From an uncultured Ruminococcus sp. (GTDB lineage: Bacteria; Bacillota; Clostridia; Oscillospirales; Ruminococcaceae), in assembly GCA_900556055.1 (NCBI GenBank), contig USNJ01000121.1, positions 1 through 6,121 on the forward strand: DNA of 6,121 nt, read 5' to 3'. Below the pieces are notes generated by a model. The model made no database searches, had not been told where the DNA came from, and saw only the letters and a program-made list of their open reading frames with translations. Of this stretch, positions 5,174 to 6,121 are shown in pieces (position 1 is the stretch's first letter; each line of letters opens with the position of its first letter). The position numbers were made by a program, and so were the translations under genes.

Positions 5174-5557
5174 ATGAGCAAGGTTACAAAAGAACAGGTA
5201 CTCCGTTCAAGCGGCGTTAATGTTCTCAAATGCATGAGATGCGGCAAATGCTCTGCAACCTGTCCCTCATACGACGAGATGGAATATCATCCCCATCAGT
5301 TCGTTTACATGGTGGAAAAAGGCGACCTTGAGCCGCTGCTGAATTCCGATTCGATCTATAAATGTCTTTCCTGCTACGCTTGCGTAGAGCGCTGTCCCAG
5401 AGGGGTAGAGCCTGCAAAGGTCGTAGAAGGAATCAGAAATGCACTCCTTCGCCAGAGCGGCATGAACCACATCAAGGCTGAAAATATCCCCGATATGCTT
5501 GATGAGGATCTGCCACAGCAGGCTATCGTCAGCGCATTCCGTAAATATAAGAGATAA
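5174..5557 (+). CDS. hdrC: Heterodisulfide reductase-like subunit C (2x[4Fe-4S])
   Basis: This is the electron-transfer subunit that carries electrons between the flavin/iron-sulfur subunit HdrA and the catalytic HdrB. It has 127 residues with two classical [4Fe-4S] motifs: Cys20-x2-Cys23-x2-Cys26-x3-Cys30-Pro and Cys64-x2-Cys67-x2-Cys70-x3-Cys74-Pro. They are joined by the helical linker usual in HdrC/GlpC-type ferredoxin domains. No membrane helices are present, so it is not the HdrE-linked form. I chose the ATG at 5174 because GGAG lies 7 nt upstream. A TTG at 5066 would add 36 residues but has no usable ribosome binding site and gives an unfamiliar N-terminus. It lies 104 bp after hdrB and 12 bp before hdrA. 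Confidence 0.93.
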   Translation: MSKVTKEQVLRSSGVNVLKCMRCGKCSATCPSYDEMEYHPHQFVYMVEKGDLEPLLNSDSIYKCLSCYACVERCPRGVEPAKVVEGIRNALLRQSGMNHIKAENIPDMLDEDLPQQAIVSAFRKYKR

Positions 5558-5569
5558 GGAGGAGAAAAA

Positions 5570-6121
5570 ATGCAGAAGATAGGCGTATTCGTATGTTGGT
5601 GCGGAAGTAATATCGCTGCTACCGTCGATGTTGAGGCTGTTTCAGAAGCACTCAAGTCAGAGCCCGGTGTAGTTTTCTCCACTAACTATCAGTACATGTG
5701 TTCCGAAGCGGGACAGAATATGATAAAGAACGCTATCAAAGAGTATGGTCTGACAGGCGTTGTTATCTGCTCCTGCTCGCCCCGTATGCACGAGGCAACC
5801 TTCCGCAAGACCGCTCAGGCTGCGGGAATCAACCCATACATGGTCGAGATCGCAAATATCCGTGAGCAGTGCTCCTGGATACATAAGGACAAGCAGACAG
5901 GTACCGAAAAGGCTATTATCCTCGGTAAGGCTGCTATCGCAAAGGTACACCTGAACGCTCCTCTGACAGCAGGCGAAAGCCCCGTTGTTAAGCGTGCGCT
6001 GGTTATCGGCGGCGGTATCGCAGGTATACAGACTGCTCTTGATATCGCAGAGGCAGGATTTGATGTTGATATCGTTGAGACAAAGCCTACTATCGGCGGC
6101 AAGATGACTCAGATTGATAAA
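5570..6121 (+). CDS. hdrA: Heterodisulfide reductase-like subunit A, N-terminal part (cut by window end)
   Basis: This is the FAD- and [4Fe-4S]-containing subunit that in methanogens performs flavin-based electron bifurcation and passes electrons to HdrC. The first 184 codons are visible, and the frame runs off the window without a stop. The N-terminal HdrA domain is clear: IGVFVCWCGSNI (4-15) with Cys9 and Cys11, YMCS (42-45), VICSCSPRMHEATF (65-78) and NIREQCSW (96-103). The Cys residues 9, 11, 44, 67, 69 and 101 are the candidate ligands of its iron-sulfur cluster. The FAD-binding Rossmann motif GGGIAG is at 147-152, with Glu170 at the end of the second strand and IGGKM at 175-179. AGGAGG lies 7 nt before the ATG. 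The full protein should carry more ferredoxin motifs downstream, which cannot be seen here. Confidence 0.96.
   Translation, partial: MQKIGVFVCWCGSNIAATVDVEAVSEALKSEPGVVFSTNYQYMCSEAGQNMIKNAIKEYGLTGVVICSCSPRMHEATFRKTAQAAGINPYMVEIANIREQCSWIHKDKQTGTEKAIILGKAAIAKVHLNAPLTAGESPVVKRALVIGGGIAGIQTALDIAEAGFDVDIVETKPTIGGKMTQIDK

Overview
The window reads as a piece of chromosome from an anaerobic Clostridia-type Firmicute. A Ruminococcus or Oscillospiraceae relative is my best guess, not proven. The grounds are the roughly 50% GC coding sequence, strong purine-rich ribosome binding sites, AT-rich promoters with Bacillus/Clostridium-type -35/-10 boxes, a Cof-type HAD phosphatase, a SipW-like membrane protein, a Clostridia-type Rex operator and a bacterial soluble HdrABC set. 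I see no insertion sequence, phage gene, CRISPR array, tRNA or rRNA.

Left part (1-2208): a membrane protein with a signal-peptidase-like fold but no catalytic residues and a long charged cytoplasmic tail (plus strand) converges on a Cof-type HAD hydrolase (minus strand). One bidirectional hairpin terminator separates them. The hydrolase has its own promoter with an inverted repeat around the -10 box.

Middle (2209-2809): a regulatory region of about 600 bp. It holds a near-consensus Rex (NADH/NAD+ sensor) site, three tandem 11-bp repeats with phased A-tracts, and a perfect TTGACA/TATAAT promoter. The promoter is followed by an unrecognised ~115-nt leader RNA that ends in a strong intrinsic terminator before the next gene. 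The leader may contain a ten-codon Cys-rich reading frame.

Right part (2810-6121): a same-strand cluster fumC-hdrB-hdrC-hdrA. Class II fumarase interconverts malate and fumarate. HdrB carries two CCG domains for noncubane [4Fe-4S] clusters, HdrC carries two cubane [4Fe-4S] motifs, and HdrA is the FAD-containing electron-bifurcating subunit, cut off by the window end at residue 184. The gene order suggests a redox module in which fumarase is co-expressed with a cytosolic heterodisulfide-reductase-like complex. The Rex site and the terminator-containing leader suggest redox and attenuation control. The electron donor, the acceptor (a disulfide, fumarate or other) and any further subunits lie outside the window, so the physiological reaction is an inference.
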